Below are positions 52,742 to 62,491 of a stretch of 64,000 nucleotides of DNA, in pieces. The notes beneath the pieces were generated by a model. The model did no database searches. It saw only the letters and a list, made by a program, of their open reading frames with translations, and was not told the DNA's origin. Each line of letters starts with the position of its first letter. Within the stretch, counting starts at the first letter, position 1. The stretch covers positions 110,889-174,888 of the forward strand of contig JABWCP010000008.1 in NCBI GenBank assembly GCA_013360215.1. Reading direction: 5' to 3'. The DNA comes from a bacterium. Its GTDB lineage: Bacteria > CLD3 > SB21. A program made the translations under genes and the position numbers.

Positions 52742-53035
52742 ATGAAAACTGAAATTCATCATATTGACGAAGTCATTCACCAAAAAGTGCGACTTGGTAT
52801 TATGACCATTTTGGCTGCACGGCGCGATGCGGATTTTACGGAGCTCAAACAAGAATTAACGCTTTCGGACGGCAATCTCAGTACCCACCTGTCATTGCTT
52901 GAAAAACATCACTACATCACCATTCAGAAACAGTTTAGCGGAAGGAAACCTCAGACAACCATTGCTATAACGGAAATCGGTAAAACGGCTTTAAAAAATT
53001 ACCTTACCATTTTACGAAAGATCATCGAATCATGA
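52742..53035 (+). CDS. Winged-helix transcriptional regulator (PF13601-like)
   Basis: A 97-residue regulator. Its winged helix covers most of the chain: Val-Arg-Leu-Gly-Ile-Met-Thr-Ile-Leu in helix one, Asp-Phe-Thr-Glu-Leu-Lys-Gln-Glu-Leu in helix two, then the recognition helix Ser-Asp-Gly-Asn-Leu-Ser-Thr-His-Leu-Ser-Leu-Leu-Glu and a wing with Arg-Lys-Pro-Gln-Thr-Thr. This is the MarR/ArsR-related single-domain type common next to membrane-protein genes. It likely binds the CAAAGTACTTTG site ahead of its operon. Its TGA overlaps the next start (ATGA). Confidence 0.9.
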   Translation: MKTEIHHIDEVIHQKVRLGIMTILAARRDADFTELKQELTLSDGNLSTHLSLLEKHHYITIQKQFSGRKPQTTIAITEIGKTALKNYLTILRKIIES

Positions 53036-53457
53036 ATCATCGCATTTCCCGGATCAGCATCTTTCACAAGGTGCCAAGCCGCCTTCAGTGGTTGATCGCA
53101 TATGTTGGATTTCTAGCGCTCGTTAGCGTTTCAGCGTATAGTTATGGTTTGCCTCGTTGGCTTGATATCATTCCTTTTTATGATACTATCGGTCACTTTG
53201 TGCTTATGGGCATTTTGGGAATTCTCACCTTGCTGGTTTTACGACGCACTATTCGCATAAAATTAGACATTAGCGTAGCTCTCGCTCCGATAGTGATCAG
53301 CCTTATTTCTATTGCAGACGAATATCTACAAAAACTATCCCCGCATCGGACGTTTAGTTACCTCGACATGGCGGCCAATCTGATCGGTATCTGGACTTTT
53401 TATTTCATCTATCGCTTTTATGCCAAAAGTAAACGTGTAAAGGAGGAATCGTTATGA
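53032..53457 (+). CDS. VanZ-like membrane protein
   Basis: A 141-residue protein with about four membrane helices. The family features are the Asp-Thr-Ile-Gly-His-Phe segment in the second helix region and the Asp-Glu-Tyr-Leu-Gln-Lys-Leu-Ser-Pro-His-Arg-Thr-Phe-Ser-Tyr-Leu-Asp-Met-Ala-Ala-Asn motif (about 94-114). VanZ-like proteins are linked to phospholipid or glycopeptide responses in some bacteria, but no function is fixed here. It overlaps both neighbouring genes by four bases (ATGA), so all three are translationally coupled. Confidence 0.85.
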   Translation: MNHRISRISIFHKVPSRLQWLIAYVGFLALVSVSAYSYGLPRWLDIIPFYDTIGHFVLMGILGILTLLVLRRTIRIKLDISVALAPIVISLISIADEYLQKLSPHRTFSYLDMAANLIGIWTFYFIYRFYAKSKRVKEESL

Positions 53458-54746
53458 CTACGCCGCGTTTGTTTGCAATAATGGGTATTTTTTTCTGCAC
53501 GATGATCGCCTGGTTTATTTTAGCGGGCAGTATTTCGTTTCGTACCGATGAAAAAAGATTGAGCTTCGGTCCGCGTATGGCCTCGCACTGGGGCGGTGTG
53601 CACAAACAAGAAACACCCCAATTGTTTTATCATGTCAAAGAATGGGCGGTCACCAAAGAGACCAGTACCAATGCCGCCGGTGCCAGCGTGACGGTAGAAA
53701 AAAGTTCGGAGGTGGATGTCAAAAAAAATATCGAATGCGGTAAAACACAAATTAACGCTGATTTTGAAGTTGATTACCGGCAAAAAGGCCTCTTGTGGTA
53801 CAGCGTGTATAAAGTACGTTTTTCCGGTTTATACACATTTACCAATCCATCCGCTAAAGAAGAAGATGTAACGATTGACTTTACTTTTCCCGCCGCTCAG
53901 GCGATCTATGACGATTTCGTTTTCCAATGGGATGGCCAAGAGCTGTTAAAAACAGAAACCATTCGCGAATCTTCCGATGATCCTTATCGTCAAGACAGCA
54001 AACCGGGTTCTTTACGTGCGAATATTAAGATGAAACCGGGTCAGATCGCTGTTTTAAAAGTAGGTTATACTTCCCAAGGAACCGGGACATGGGAATACAG
54101 TGTCGGCGAAGGCACCAAACGGGTTACGGATTTTCAATTGACTGCACAGACGCATTTCAAAGAATTTGATATTCCGGAATTTAGTATTTCTCCCGGCACT
54201 AAGACTGAAACGGCAGACGGTTGGTCATTAGTTTGGCAGTACAAAGACATCATCTCCGACGTTCGTATCGGTCTCGGTATGCCTAAAAAATTAGACCCCG
54301 GACCGGTAGCCGAACGCATCAGTTTTTTTGCTCCGGTATCGTTACTATTTTTCTTCTGCATTCTTATTATTATCGGAGCGATACGTGATGTGCGAATGCA
54401 TCCGATGAATTATTTTTTCCTCGCGGCCGCCTTTTTTTCGTTTCATCTGCTTTTCGCGTATCTCGTGGATCATCTGGCACTTGAACTTTCATTTGCGATT
54501 TCATCCATTGTCTCCGTCACACTCGTCGCCGCTTATATGCGCCTTGTAACCTCGTGGCCTTATACCGTACGTGTGGTGATGCCTACGCAAGTGATTTATC
54601 TGATCCTATTTTCCTATAGTTTCTTTTTCGAAGGCTACACCGGACTCACGATCACGATCGGTGCTATCGTAACGCTTTTTATTCTTATGCAGATGACAGG
54701 TAAAACGGATTGGAATGCTATTTTCAAAAAAGATATCAAATCATAA
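53454..54746 (+). CDS. CreD-like inner-membrane protein
   Basis: A 430-residue protein with one N-terminal helix (8-27) and a large periplasmic beta-rich domain (about 28-285) that includes two separated Cys-free strands rich in Thr and Phe. About five or six C-terminal helices follow, ending with Gly-Lys-Thr-Asp-Trp. This plan and the last motif resemble CreD (inner membrane protein, linked to cell-envelope stress in Proteobacteria), but sequence likeness is modest. It is the last gene of the operon, with AAAGGAGGA before its ATG, and is followed by a strong terminator. Confidence 0.65.
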   Translation: MTTPRLFAIMGIFFCTMIAWFILAGSISFRTDEKRLSFGPRMASHWGGVHKQETPQLFYHVKEWAVTKETSTNAAGASVTVEKSSEVDVKKNIECGKTQINADFEVDYRQKGLLWYSVYKVRFSGLYTFTNPSAKEEDVTIDFTFPAAQAIYDDFVFQWDGQELLKTETIRESSDDPYRQDSKPGSLRANIKMKPGQIAVLKVGYTSQGTGTWEYSVGEGTKRVTDFQLTAQTHFKEFDIPEFSISPGTKTETADGWSLVWQYKDIISDVRIGLGMPKKLDPGPVAERISFFAPVSLLFFFCILIIIGAIRDVRMHPMNYFFLAAAFFSFHLLFAYLVDHLALELSFAISSIVSVTLVAAYMRLVTSWPYTVRVVMPTQVIYLILFSYSFFFEGYTGLTITIGAIVTLFILMQMTGKTDWNAIFKKDIKS

Positions 54747-54768
54747 AAATCGTATTTAGCAAAAAACA

Positions 54769-54800
54769 AAAAACGCCGCTCCTATTCGGGCGGCGTTTTT
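54769..54800. terminator. Bidirectional Rho-independent terminator
   Basis: AAAAACGCCGC (54769-54779) pairs with GCGGCGTTTTT (54790-54800) around a ten-base loop, with T-runs on both strands. It ends the CreD-like operon and the convergent DUF6588-like gene. Confidence 0.92.
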
Positions 54801-54820
54801 TATTGCTCGAAAATCTATGA

Positions 54821-55753
54821 TTAGCGAAGTGTCAAACCAACGCCAAGGGTCGCTGATTTATATTTACCAAATCCTAACTCACCATTAACATTGAATAACC
54901 ACATCAAACGAACGTTCGCACCGACAATGCCTCGCATGCTATTTTTGCCGCTTTGAGAAAATTCTACCGTTTGACCACCAATATCATTTCCGTTCTCATC
55001 TTTAACACCAGAAGCAGCTTCATACTTAACATCCATTGATGACGATTCTACACCGACACCGCCATATACGCCGATTTTGAGAATCAACAAATTAAAGCTT
55101 TTTCCTCCAAGAACGTCAAATGATTTTGCACTGGCTTTGAAAACGTCGCCGATAGAAAGTTTCTGATAAAAAACACCTGCGGCCAAATCAAGAGGAATAG
55201 GTAACGGAATCCATTGGTTCAAATTGTGTTTAGCGCCCAAACCAAACAAACCAACTTTACCTACTTTACCGGCAGAAACAGCAGGCACATAGCGTAAAAT
55301 AACATCTGTTTTAAAAGGAACTCCGACAGTCAATTGCGGTGCGACAAAAAAGCCACTAGCGCCACCGGGAACTCCGGCGCCACCGGGTAGTTCAATATCT
55401 CCTCCGATACCGGTAAAAACCGTTTTGGACTTAGGGCCGATCGCTGTACTCGCTTTTCCACTGGTATATCCGGGAGGTAATACAGGTGTATAAGTCTCTT
55501 CAGACTTGGGAGCAAATGCGGAAGCAATTACCAATTGGAAATCAAATCCGAGTACGCTGTGTGTTTCCGGTGAGCGGAAAATACCGCTATTCATCGCTAC
55601 ACCAAAACCTGAAACGAGTGGGCGCATATAAGACTTGGCATTGGTTTCAGCCATAGCCTTTATCTTTTCTTCCAGATCATCGCCCGCCATGGCACGTTCA
55701 GTCGTAACGGTTAAAATCAAACCTGCAAGCATCAGTCGCAAAAATGACTTCAT
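54821..55753 (-). CDS. Outer-membrane beta-barrel protein, DUF6588-like
   Basis: From the ATG at 55753 (AAGGAG six bases upstream) the product has 310 residues with a signal peptide cut after about Ala-Met-Ala. The next segment, Asn-Ala-Lys-Ser-Tyr-Met-Arg-Pro-Leu-Val-Ser-Gly-Phe-Gly with Met-Asn-Ser-Gly and Leu-Gly-Phe-Asp-Phe, fits DUF6588, a Bacteroidota family of outer-membrane barrels. The C-terminal half has regular amphipathic strands and ends in Gly-Val-Gly-Leu-Thr-Leu-Arg. The function of the family is unknown. It is a monocistronic gene. Confidence 0.72.
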   Translation of the reverse strand: MKSFLRLMLAGLILTVTTERAMAGDDLEEKIKAMAETNAKSYMRPLVSGFGVAMNSGIFRSPETHSVLGFDFQLVIASAFAPKSEETYTPVLPPGYTSGKASTAIGPKSKTVFTGIGGDIELPGGAGVPGGASGFFVAPQLTVGVPFKTDVILRYVPAVSAGKVGKVGLFGLGAKHNLNQWIPLPIPLDLAAGVFYQKLSIGDVFKASAKSFDVLGGKSFNLLILKIGVYGGVGVESSSMDVKYEAASGVKDENGNDIGGQTVEFSQSGKNSMRGIVGANVRLMWLFNVNGELGFGKYKSATLGVGLTLR

Positions 55754-55986
55754 GTCTCTCTCCTTCAAGTAATTTAGTGAAAAATGAAAATCTTTAGGTT
55801 AATGAGAAGCGTGTACAAATTTAACTGTAACTTTGCGTAATTGCAATACGCATGATTGCTGAGAAGATAAATAGTCAACTAGCGTGCCAAATTACCGAAA
55901 TCGAAAAAACAACAAGTTAATTATGATATAAAAACAAAGCGTCGCATATATGCGATTATTCACAGAAAACATGCGTCGCTAAAACG

Positions 55987-56700
55987 CTACTTTTTTCGAG
56001 CCACAATGATAGCCGAACTGCCAAAACTCAGGAGATGGGCCGTTTTGATTTCATATTCAAAACGTACGAGTGACTCTTGCCATTTTTCAAACCAGTTGGA
56101 ATTTTGTATGAGTGAGGTTAACCCACCGTCAAAAACTTCATGCCATTCAGGAAAAAATCGCATGCCAACAAAATTCATCGCGCGGTTATATTTCCGCCAA
56201 ATGGCGCGCGCTACCGAGTTGGGTGGATAATAAAAATCATGCACAGCGATTACGCCTGATGATTTGAGGTGCGGATTTATATTGGAAAGCAAAATTTCGG
56301 GATCAACATATTTGGGGATGTACGACGAAATAACGGCATCAAAAATTCCCTCAAGTTTTACATCTTCCGCATTACCGAGTAAAAACGAAGCCCGAAGGTT
56401 TTTTGATCGGATACGACGCTCATACATTTTCAAATAATCATCTGTAATATCCACCCCGACAATGTCGGCATCCGGACATCGTTTGGCAATTCCCTCCGTC
56501 ACGATACCTGTTCCACAGGCCAGATCTAAAACGCGGCGACTGTCCTTGGGTATGTGTCGTAACAACATCCGCTTCCAGTGATAATCCAAACCTAAAGTAA
56601 ATCCGTGTACGACACGATCATAAGAATGACCGGTCCCCGGAAAAAAAGAACGGATGATGGATGAGCGGTTTTTTATAGTATCCCTTCCAACATCCTTCAT
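55987..56700 (-). CDS. Class I SAM-dependent methyltransferase (UbiE-like)
   Basis: A 237-residue methyltransferase. The SAM motif I, Val-Leu-Asp-Leu-Ala-Cys-Gly-Thr-Gly (about 58-66), is followed by Val-Gly-Val-Asp-Ile-Thr in motif II and Ala-Val-Ile-Ser-Ser-Tyr-Ile-Pro in motif III. The region before motif I (Tyr-Asp-Arg-Val ... Thr-Leu-Gly-Leu-Asp-Tyr-His-Trp-Lys) is typical of the UbiE/COQ5 family, but the UbiE signature near the C-terminus is not clear. Substrate unknown; quinone or lipid are candidates. It is the only gene of its unit. Confidence 0.8.
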   Translation of the reverse strand: MKDVGRDTIKNRSSIIRSFFPGTGHSYDRVVHGFTLGLDYHWKRMLLRHIPKDSRRVLDLACGTGIVTEGIAKRCPDADIVGVDITDDYLKMYERRIRSKNLRASFLLGNAEDVKLEGIFDAVISSYIPKYVDPEILLSNINPHLKSSGVIAVHDFYYPPNSVARAIWRKYNRAMNFVGMRFFPEWHEVFDGGLTSLIQNSNWFEKWQESLVRFEYEIKTAHLLSFGSSAIIVARKK

Positions 56701-56735
56701 CCGTGTGTTCCTTAGATCAGAATTATATTTGTTTT

Positions 56736-57221
56736 TTATTTCTTCTTAAAATCCAGCGAAAGTGAATTGATACAATAACGCAATCCTGTCGGATCCGGTC
56801 CGTCTTCAAACACATGACCGAGATGCCCACCGCAGCGTGCACAGTGCACCTCTACACGATGCATCCCGTAGGAGGTGTCCTGCGTTTCCGATACAGCTTC
56901 TTTGCCTGCCGGTTGATAAAAACTGGGCCACCCGCTTCCTGAATCGTATTTGGTTTGCGAGTCAAAAAGCTCCAATCCGCAAGCCGCACACACATACATA
57001 CCTTTTTCATGGTGATCCCAATATTTTCCCGTAAATGCGCGCTCGGTTCCCTGCTGACGCAAGACTTTGTACTGATCCGGTGATAATTCTTTTTTCCACT
57101 CCTCTTCGCTTTTCACGATCTGATCCTTTCGGGTTGAGTTTTGTACCGCATGGGTTGACGGATGTTGTGCGTTGGAACACGCAGTCATCATGAGCCAAAC
57201 TGCAAAAAGTAACTTCTTCAT
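56736..57221 (-). CDS. msrB: Lipoprotein-type peptide-methionine (R)-S-oxide reductase MsrB
   Basis: A 161-residue MsrB. The zinc site is Cys78-x-x-Cys81 and Cys127-x-x-Cys130, and catalytic Cys150 sits in Arg-Tyr-Cys-Ile-Asn-Ser. Between are Ser-Gly-Ser-Gly-Trp-Pro-Ser-Phe and Gly-Gly-His-Leu-Gly-His-Val-Phe, typical of the family. A signal peptide with a Met-Thr-Ala-Cys lipobox (Cys15) precedes the domain, so this enzyme should repair oxidised methionine in envelope proteins rather than in the cytoplasm. The partner reductase is not in the window. Confidence 0.93.
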   Translation of the reverse strand: MKKLLFAVWLMMTACSNAQHPSTHAVQNSTRKDQIVKSEEEWKKELSPDQYKVLRQQGTERAFTGKYWDHHEKGMYVCAACGLELFDSQTKYDSGSGWPSFYQPAGKEAVSETQDTSYGMHRVEVHCARCGGHLGHVFEDGPDPTGLRYCINSLSLDFKKK

Positions 57222-57324
57222 TCTTTTTTCTTTCGATGGTTTCTCGACTTAATCTAACACCGAGACGATTGCAATATTCCCATCCTATTGATTTTGTGAT
57301 CCGTATCACACACACTCAAGTGTA

Positions 57325-58605
57325 TCAGGGTTCGTTTTTATATATAACCCCATCTTTCATTACAAATACTACCTTACGCATCACAGCTATATTTTCCGTC
57401 GGATCCCCATCGACGGCAATAAGATCAGCCATTTTTCCTTCTTCTATTGAACCTGTGATTTTTTCAACGCCCAAGAGCGTTGCCGACGCATACGTCGCTG
57501 CACGTAATGCATCCGTCGGACTCATACCATACGCAGTCATCCGCTCGAGTTCCTGGGCATTAGTACCCGGTAATTCAAACGTATCCGTCCCGAAAACGAT
57601 TTTGACGCCGGCTTTCAGCGCACGCTGAAACGAAAGTGTATGTTGTTTTACGGTGCGCGCCAGCTTGCGTTTGTTTTCATCCGACACAGGACTAAAGATA
57701 ACACCGTCGCGCCACAATTCGTATACCATCAAAGTCGGTACATAATAGATATTCTTTTTCGCCATCCGCCGGCAGGTCTCATCACTAAGATAGAGACCGT
57801 GCTCAATCGAATTGACACCGACAGCAATGGCCAGTCGCGCAGCCGTATCCGAATACACATGGGCCGCAACACGTAAACCGTTATGGTGCGCTTCATCCAC
57901 AAGCACTCGTAATTCGTCCGGCGTGTAGTGCATTGCTCCCGTCAGCGAATCCTTACTTGTTTCTCTTTTTTCATACGACTCCATATATACTTTGATCACA
58001 TCCGCACCAAGTTTGGACAGACGTCGAATTTGTTTACGAATTTCATCCGCGCCGTCGGCATGAAATGCAATCAGAGGAAATTCATAATACGGCGAATAAC
58101 CGACAAGATCGTACGCACCCGTCGGAACAATAGGTTGAATGGCCGTTAATATCCGGGGACCGGGAACGATCTTTTTTTGGATAGCATCGCGCAACGCCAC
58201 ATCCGCCAAACCTGCGCCTTCGTTACCCAAATCACGAATTGTCGTTATGCCCGCCTCCAAAGTTTTCCGTGCCAATACGGTTCCGTACACCGCGCGGTAT
58301 TCCGGAGTTTCACGCAATATCTGTCCATCATAATCCCCGGGGTGCAAGACAATATGCGTGTGTGCGTCTATGAGACCGGGAAGTACTGTTTTTTCGCGTA
58401 AATCTATGATCTTACCGTTATACGATGGGCGAATATCGTCATTTACCCGAACGATTCGATCATTAAAAACGACAAGAAGCTTATTTTTTTGAATACGCGA
58501 ACCGACCCCATCATACAAACGCCCCGCTCTGATAAACAGTGTGTCCTGTTGCGCATGCAGCAACTGCATACTCAAAATGATCAACCCGATTAAAATTCGT
58601 CCCAT
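57325..58605 (-). CDS. Secreted amidohydrolase-family protein (imidazolonepropionase/prolidase-like)
   Basis: A 426-residue metal-dependent hydrolase of the amidohydrolase superfamily with a signal peptide at its start (about residues 1-18). It has Leu-Pro-Gly-Leu-Ile-Asp-Ala-His-Thr-His (metal His pair, about 74-83), a Lys in Val-Ile-Lys-Val-Tyr for carbamylation, Val-Ala-Ala-His-Val-Tyr, Ser-Ile-Glu-His-Gly, and Phe-Gly-Thr-Asp-Thr with the final Asp. The C-terminal Glu-Gly-Lys-Met-Ala-Asp-Leu-Ile motif is typical. It probably cleaves a peptide-like or cyclic amide substrate outside the cytoplasm. The exact reaction is unknown. Confidence 0.88.
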   Translation of the reverse strand: MGRILIGLIILSMQLLHAQQDTLFIRAGRLYDGVGSRIQKNKLLVVFNDRIVRVNDDIRPSYNGKIIDLREKTVLPGLIDAHTHIVLHPGDYDGQILRETPEYRAVYGTVLARKTLEAGITTIRDLGNEGAGLADVALRDAIQKKIVPGPRILTAIQPIVPTGAYDLVGYSPYYEFPLIAFHADGADEIRKQIRRLSKLGADVIKVYMESYEKRETSKDSLTGAMHYTPDELRVLVDEAHHNGLRVAAHVYSDTAARLAIAVGVNSIEHGLYLSDETCRRMAKKNIYYVPTLMVYELWRDGVIFSPVSDENKRKLARTVKQHTLSFQRALKAGVKIVFGTDTFELPGTNAQELERMTAYGMSPTDALRAATYASATLLGVEKITGSIEEGKMADLIAVDGDPTENIAVMRKVVFVMKDGVIYKNEP

Positions 58606-58663
58606 GACAAATTCCTTTTCCGTTTTCTAAAATAGAATAGAGCGGAGATAATTTAAAATTTAT

Positions 58664-60865
58664 TTATTTGATAATCGCAAACTTAACTGATTTGGAACCT
58701 AAAGGCGATGAAATAAGTGCGATGTACACACCGCTGGCAACAGAATAGTTGTTTTCATTCATGAGATCCCAATACTCCGAAGAAGTAAATCCCGCCGGTG
58801 CATCGTGCGGATTCTTTGGATCAAATGAATCGCGATCATTAAACGAAGTCGCATTGTGAGTCAATGTCCTTACCAAGTCACCGGCTACCGTAAATATACG
58901 AATTGTACAGTTTTTCGGAAGTCCTGTAAAATAAACTCGCCTTCCTTTTTCATGCATAACATAAAAAGGATTAGGCACCACGTTAACAGTATTCAAGTCC
59001 TGTTTTGTCGTCGCCATGGCTTGCTTAGGTGTTACATGTTTGGGTTCTGTTCTTAAACCACCTTCGGTGCTTACAGGTAAAAGTATGGGCTTTTTTATAT
59101 ATTGCCCCACATTTATGTCTATCGAATCCTGACCGAATATCTGAGGCTGTATGTCGTATGAGGTAACCTTATAAAAATACGTGAACCCGTTGATCACATT
59201 GGAATCTACATAAGCGTATTGTAAGCCGGTGTTTTTTCCTGCATACACCGAATGGTAATACCATTTTCCTTGCGAATCGAGTACTAACTCAGATACGTTC
59301 CCATAGCCGTCGATCTTATCAAACTCCGCTAATTTCTCAAAAGAACCCTCCAGCCCCGTTCGGCTGCGATATACCCGATACCCCTGAAAATCATGAAGCA
59401 CAAAATTATCACTAAATCCATTACTCTGGCCAAACCCGCCGGCCAAGGCCATAGCATCTTCAGAACGCTCAGCAAGCGAATCCCATGTGACTTGCACAAA
59501 ACCATCACCCGGCGTTACCTCAAATTCCGGCGCTTTCGGTGCTAATTTACCCTGCGTAAGTAAACCACGATACCCTGCCTGCATTAGCTCGTGACTTGAA
59601 AACAAATCATACACTGCATCGTAACGGTCTTTACCCATCCCTCCTACGATACTCACCCAAAATTCCTGTGCTATATTAGTATCCAATACAAAAGGCCCGC
59701 AACCCGCCAGCATTCTTTTGTCGGCAGGTGATTTATCTGCTAATTGTGTCAATGACGGATACGCCCATCCATTTACAAGATAGTTTTGATTTATACCGTT
59801 CGGCGCTAGCCCCGTCAATGCATTATAGCGGACTGTATTAGAATACTCACCCCCCGCTTTCCACACATAGTTTCCTGTTGTCATGCCCAAAAGGATGCTG
59901 TCACCCTGCAAGATTCTTTGTTTGTATTGTTGATCCGACGGGTCAAAAACAAGTATTCTTTTATTGTCTGCATACTTTTGAGCATGTAGAGGTTTCGCTT
60001 TTGATGCACTTATAGCTGCTCCCTGGAGTATACTAATGCCAACCGCCTTGGGGCTGTCGGTCTCATCTACATTGTATGTATATACTATTTCTTTCGTCGA
60101 ATCAGTGCCGACGAGATCATTGCCCGCAATATCCACATCCGCATCCATCCATAAACCGAAATAAGCCGAATCGTAGGCGGCATTAGTTTTATTCCTGACC
60201 GTGTATTTGAGTAGTACTGAATTTTCAAACACCGGAAGGTTATAGGCAAAAGATTCCAATATAACTTCAAGACCAAGCCCTGGGTCTGGACTGGGGTCTT
60301 GGTCTAAACTAGTATCCAGATCATTGAATACGGCCCATGTCTGTACATCCGCTAATAATGCAGGTGTTCCGTCTAAATTATGATCCGCTAAGTCAGTCCA
60401 GTTATCCCAGTCATGACCCGAGCGGGACTGATCAATCACATAAACCTGATTATCCGGGTGATTGACCGAATCGGCAACCAACTGATCAAAAGGAACACCC
60501 GAATTAAGTATCCGGCCCGGCTGATATTCGGTACCAAACATCGTTTCGCTTACAACCGGTACACCGTTCTTGATAGCACCAATCCATGCGCCGGCGGCAA
60601 ATACGATCGTCACCCGACTCCCGCGAGGAAACTCTCCGCCGGCATGATTACCGTTTTGATCAGCATCCGGTGAATCGTACATCAATGAACCTTGATTGCG
60701 CATCACATAACGCCAGTTACCGCCGTCAATAAACTTCAAATCAACAATATCCGGCTTACGGAGTTTGAGTTTGAGACGCGTTTGAGCATCAATACCGGTG
60801 TAGGCAAGCTCTATAGACAGGCCGACGCATAGACAAAAGATAACCATAAAGAATACAAATCGCAT
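58664..60865 (-). CDS. Secreted protein with T9SS type A-like C-terminal sorting domain
   Basis: A 733-residue protein with a signal peptide (about 1-27). The N-terminal region has Gly-Asn-Trp-Arg-Tyr-Val-Met-Arg-Asn-Gln-Gly and a Gly-Ala-Trp-Ile-Gly strand, both seen in large secreted proteins of FCB bacteria. A fibronectin type III-like module lies about 455-600. The last 90 residues (Val-Val-Pro-Asn-Pro-Phe-Tyr, Ile-Arg-Ile-Phe-Thr-Val-Ala-Gly-Asp-Leu-Val, then Val-Ala-Ser-Gly-Val-Tyr-Ile-Ala and a basic end) match the type A sorting or FlgD-Ig type domain. Function of the body is unknown. This gene is the main taxonomic pointer. Confidence 0.8.
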   Translation of the reverse strand: MRFVFFMVIFCLCVGLSIELAYTGIDAQTRLKLKLRKPDIVDLKFIDGGNWRYVMRNQGSLMYDSPDADQNGNHAGGEFPRGSRVTIVFAAGAWIGAIKNGVPVVSETMFGTEYQPGRILNSGVPFDQLVADSVNHPDNQVYVIDQSRSGHDWDNWTDLADHNLDGTPALLADVQTWAVFNDLDTSLDQDPSPDPGLGLEVILESFAYNLPVFENSVLLKYTVRNKTNAAYDSAYFGLWMDADVDIAGNDLVGTDSTKEIVYTYNVDETDSPKAVGISILQGAAISASKAKPLHAQKYADNKRILVFDPSDQQYKQRILQGDSILLGMTTGNYVWKAGGEYSNTVRYNALTGLAPNGINQNYLVNGWAYPSLTQLADKSPADKRMLAGCGPFVLDTNIAQEFWVSIVGGMGKDRYDAVYDLFSSHELMQAGYRGLLTQGKLAPKAPEFEVTPGDGFVQVTWDSLAERSEDAMALAGGFGQSNGFSDNFVLHDFQGYRVYRSRTGLEGSFEKLAEFDKIDGYGNVSELVLDSQGKWYYHSVYAGKNTGLQYAYVDSNVINGFTYFYKVTSYDIQPQIFGQDSIDINVGQYIKKPILLPVSTEGGLRTEPKHVTPKQAMATTKQDLNTVNVVPNPFYVMHEKGRRVYFTGLPKNCTIRIFTVAGDLVRTLTHNATSFNDRDSFDPKNPHDAPAGFTSSEYWDLMNENNYSVASGVYIALISSPLGSKSVKFAIIK

Positions 60866-61298
60866 ACTTCACCTCTCATTAAGATAGATACAGGTATTAA
60901 GTACAGATTTGCATTGAAATCTTACAAACAAATTCATTTTTTTGTTTTTAGGAGGCCGGTTGCAAAATACTGATAGCAATCTATCAAAAAAATCATTCGT
61001 TTCTTTTATGTGGCTTTGTAGTGATATTCTCTCGACTATGTCTTAGATACCAATAAAGCGGTCAATTGTATCTGCATATTTAGTGAATTTCGCTTTTTTT
61101 CTGTATGTCGCCCATTAACTCGTACCACATCTATTAACACTTGTTAGTTTCGGCTGTAGGATGAGGTCGCTGAGAACGTCGTATGATTCGTCAATTGGGA
61201 CATACTTATTACAATGACCTTGATTTTTTTAGAAGTATGAATAAATTACGTACACCTTTCTCAAGTGATCGTATAGCAAAATTTTCAAAGGAATATGT
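60866..61298. other. Divergent intergenic region
   Basis: A 433-base AT-rich spacer between the T9SS cargo gene and the di-haem gene. Promoters for both directions are expected, but no convincing pair, operator or RNA gene was found. AAAGGAAT lies just ahead of the di-haem gene start. Confidence 0.4.
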
Positions 61299-62474
61299 AT
61301 GCGTACTACACTTAATCTATGGATGTTTTGTAGTTTAGTTTTTCTTGGATGTGATTCACACTCTAAAAAAAACCAACACGAAATCATACCACCTGCTGAA
61401 ACGGAAATAGCCGTTAGCGGATTGACGACGGATGAGCAAGCAATTCATGACGATGGACGTGAGTTATTTTTTACAAAATTCACTATTGATGATGGTTTGG
61501 GGCCTTTTTTTGCCGAACAATCATGCGGGCTGTGCCATGAAGGTGCAGGGCGCGGGCCGGGTAAAGTACTGCGCATAGGGCGAACTACGAATGGCTCATT
61601 TGATCCGATGGCTGAATTTGGCGGTCCAACAATACAATTTCGTACTGCACTTGAAAATCGCGTACCGGAAACAGTTCCTCCGGAGGCTCAGTTTGTCAAT
61701 TTTCGAGTCGCTCCTCCTATGTGGGGCAGAGGGTTTATCCAGGAAATACCGGCGGAAACAATTGTCGCCAACGCTGATCCTAATGATGCCGATGCCGATG
61801 GTATCTCAGGACGCGCCAACTATATCATCATGAGTTTCGTTGATTCACCTACGCATCCTGAACTGGGGCGTCACGGCATAAAAGCACAAATGTCGCGAAT
61901 TCTGGACTTTGCAGATAATGCTTTTTTACATGACCTCGGAATGACATCGCCTATGCGTCCGTACGAGTTAGTTAATCCGAATGCACGCGATGCCAAAGAT
62001 AAAAAATCAGGAGTGGACATCCGTCACGACGATGTAGAGAAGGTAGATTTTTTTATCCGCACTAGTGATTTCCCGCCTATGTTGCCGGAAACAGGAAACA
62101 TACCTGCCGGAAAAACACTATTTAGCACGATAGGCTGTAACAAATGCCATATTCCCGCTATGACTACCGGTGCATCTGAAATCGCTGCATTAAGTAATAA
62201 AACGGTGTTTTTTTATTCCGATTTCCTATTGCATGATATGGGTCAAGCTCTTTCTGACGGCGTATTGGACGGAGATGCTAAACCGCAAGAGTTTAAGACA
62301 CCCACGCTCCGCGGCCTTCGTTTCTTTAAAGACTTTCTGCATGATGGGCGCGCTAAAAGCACCGATGAAGCGATACGCATGCATGGCGGTGAAGCGACAT
62401 CCGTTCGCGATAACTTCATCGGACTGACACAGGACGATCGTGATGCAATCATTGCATTTTTGAATTCTCTATAG
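61299..62474 (+). CDS. Di-haem c-type cytochrome lipoprotein (DUF1111 / thiol oxidoreductase-like)
   Basis: A 391-residue lipoprotein with a Val-Phe-Leu-Gly-Cys lipobox (Cys18) and two haem c sites, Cys76-Gly-Leu-Cys79-His80 and Cys280-Asn-Lys-Cys283-His284. Between them lie Pro-Pro-Met-Trp-Gly-Arg-Gly (about 141-147) and Ile-Ser-Gly-Arg-Ala-Asn. The C-terminal end has Phe-Leu-His-Asp-Gly-Arg-Ala, a motif typical of DUF1111 di-haem proteins. The domain is distantly like the MauG/cytochrome c peroxidase class. It should be on the outer or inner membrane surface and act in electron transfer or oxidation. The next gene, 17 bases on, is probably co-expressed. Confidence 0.87.
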   Translation: MRTTLNLWMFCSLVFLGCDSHSKKNQHEIIPPAETEIAVSGLTTDEQAIHDDGRELFFTKFTIDDGLGPFFAEQSCGLCHEGAGRGPGKVLRIGRTTNGSFDPMAEFGGPTIQFRTALENRVPETVPPEAQFVNFRVAPPMWGRGFIQEIPAETIVANADPNDADADGISGRANYIIMSFVDSPTHPELGRHGIKAQMSRILDFADNAFLHDLGMTSPMRPYELVNPNARDAKDKKSGVDIRHDDVEKVDFFIRTSDFPPMLPETGNIPAGKTLFSTIGCNKCHIPAMTTGASEIAALSNKTVFFYSDFLLHDMGQALSDGVLDGDAKPQEFKTPTLRGLRFFKDFLHDGRAKSTDEAIRMHGGEATSVRDNFIGLTQDDRDAIIAFLNSL

Positions 62475-62491
62475 ATAGAACAGGACTACTT

